Shown here in pieces: positions 63,339-64,000 of a stretch of DNA of 64,000 nucleotides. A model generated the notes under the pieces. That model was not told where the DNA came from. It worked only from the letters and a program-made list of their open reading frames with translations, and searched no databases. Numbering within the stretch: position 1 is the first letter of the stretch; each line of letters starts with the position of its first letter. The translations under genes and the position numbers were made by a program. This stretch comes from Chitinophagales bacterium (GTDB lineage: Bacteria; Bacteroidota; Bacteroidia; Chitinophagales; UBA8649): assembly GCA_020635975.1 (NCBI GenBank), contig JACJYT010000006.1:100464-164463 (forward strand), given 5' to 3'.

Positions 63339-63883
63339 TTAAAAAACATCCTTATAATGCACAAGAGGTAGAATATTCACTTCTTCCCGATTGTAAAACG
63401 AAGCACTACTATATAAATAATCTTCAGGTTCCTCCACTAAGGACCAATGTTCTTGAATTGGGTTGTTATGAATATATAGCATCTTAGCTTCAAACAAATC
63501 TTGACTTATTATAAACAATTCGTCAAATCTATCTTGCCATATCTTGAATTTCTGTTTACCCTTTGAATAGAGTATTTTTTTAGCATTTCCGGCTCATGTA
63601 ATTCAATTTCCTTTCTAATCTTAGTTGAAGTATACTTCTTAAAGTCTCTCATAAAAGCAATTCTATCGCTTCCTCTTTTAAAATCAAGAATCATATGAAT
63701 ATGATTTGGCATAACGACATAAGCAAGAATAGAAACCTCATATTGTTGACCATAATATCTAAGGTTTTCAGCAATCAAATTCATGTTATTATTTATAGAC
63801 AATAGTTTGTACCAATTATAACATGTCGTTGTTATAAAAAATATATTGTATCCTTTATATAAGTATCGATTTCTTAAACCCAT
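63339..63883 (-). CDS. REP-associated tyrosine transposase (RAYT), split by a -1 frameshift
   Basis: The first frame encodes residues 1-103 with an IS200/RAYT N-terminus and the HUH pair His61, His63 (VVMPNHIHMIL). Read straight, it stops at 63509. A switch to the -1 frame at the A-run 63575-63581 gives a 181-residue product, open to 63339. It continues with FKIWQDRFDELF, LYIHNNPIQEHW (catalytic Tyr about 137) and DYLYSSA, matching RAYT C-termini. The switch coincides with CTA AAA AAA, a classic A AAA AAA slip site. Either programmed frameshifting or an indel explains it. Adjacent REP-like hairpins fit its expected target. Confidence 0.85.
63575..63581 (-). other. A AAA AAA slippery heptamer in the RAYT gene
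   Basis: Seven A on the minus strand, phased as CTA AAA AAA in the first frame at codons 101-103. Slipping back one base continues into a 78-codon frame encoding the catalytic-Tyr half. No obvious downstream stem-loop is visible. Confidence 0.7.
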
Positions 63884-64000
63884 TATTCTATTTTACTGGC
63901 TCCAAGATCTTTCGACGTTTTTAACTATTTAAGCTTATTTAGTGCTTGATTTACTTTAATTTGTAAAAAGCTATTTTACCATGAAGCTTGGCATAGTAAA
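63884..64000. other. right edge, nothing supported
   Basis: The 117 nt upstream of the RAYT gene contain no complete gene, repeat or promoter that I can support. A gene may continue past the window. Confidence 0.5.

Noticed and set aside
63269..63487. plus-strand open frame over the RAYT 3' part
   Set aside because: It lies opposite the second-frame RAYT codons, which have strong family similarity. It is an antisense shadow.

Overview
The window reads as chromosomal DNA of an AT-rich Bacteroidota bacterium, most likely in or near the order Flavobacteriales. Four things support this: five secreted proteins end in type IX secretion (T9SS) sorting domains; there is a HYC_CC_PP-type protein; many genes have TAnnTTTG -7 promoter elements just before a short leader; and Shine-Dalgarno sequences are weak or absent. 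I see no tRNA, rRNA, CRISPR array or phage module. One structural RNA gene (rnpB) is clear.

Layout. 1-3320: 3' end of mutS, a small membrane protein, a GNAT-nitrilase fusion and a methyltransferase. 3429-7172: outer-membrane barrel, imelysin lipoprotein and di-haem DUF1111 lipoprotein, probably an iron-handling operon. 7279-13192: rnpB, an NtrC-type sigma-54 activator, rnz with a STAS-domain protein, and clpC. 13355-23768: lipoproteins, T9SS proteins, and a YadA-head-like fibre with a C-terminal S74 chaperone domain. 23829-24756: thyA. 24804-31245: an RND multidrug efflux operon with a perfect 17-bp palindrome upstream. 31258-33550: a cold-shock gene and typA, divergent from a shared promoter region. 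33775-37685: SBBP-repeat T9SS protein, DUF2306, a lipoprotein between dispersed repeats, and YccF. 37796-41381: fumarylacetoacetase operon. 41652-52799: a complete copper/silver resistance island ending in an HMA-AraC fusion regulator. 52822-60227: T9SS NHL-like protein, unknown exported protein, flavin oxidoreductase, serine hydrolase, DUF1684 and a delta(14)-sterol-reductase-like membrane protein.

The most unusual part is the right end (60116-63883). A REP-associated tyrosine transposase (RAYT, IS200-like HUH family) lies on the minus strand beside a family of REP-like hairpins: four copies at its 3' end and one about 3 kb away. The RAYT is split by a -1 frameshift exactly at an A AAA AAA heptamer. 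The HUH histidines lie in the first frame and the catalytic Tyr in the second. Next to the hairpins is a 105-bp copy of the 3' end of the sterol-reductase-like gene, so a T9SS gene is flanked by direct repeats, with the copy fused directly to a hairpin. This looks like a Bacteroidota REP/RAYT system with possible frameshift-controlled transposase expression. A simple inactivating indel remains possible.

A second unexpected signal is a 20-bp element (19/20 identical) found in the promoter spacers of both the NtrC-type regulator and the STAS gene. It may be a shared operator.
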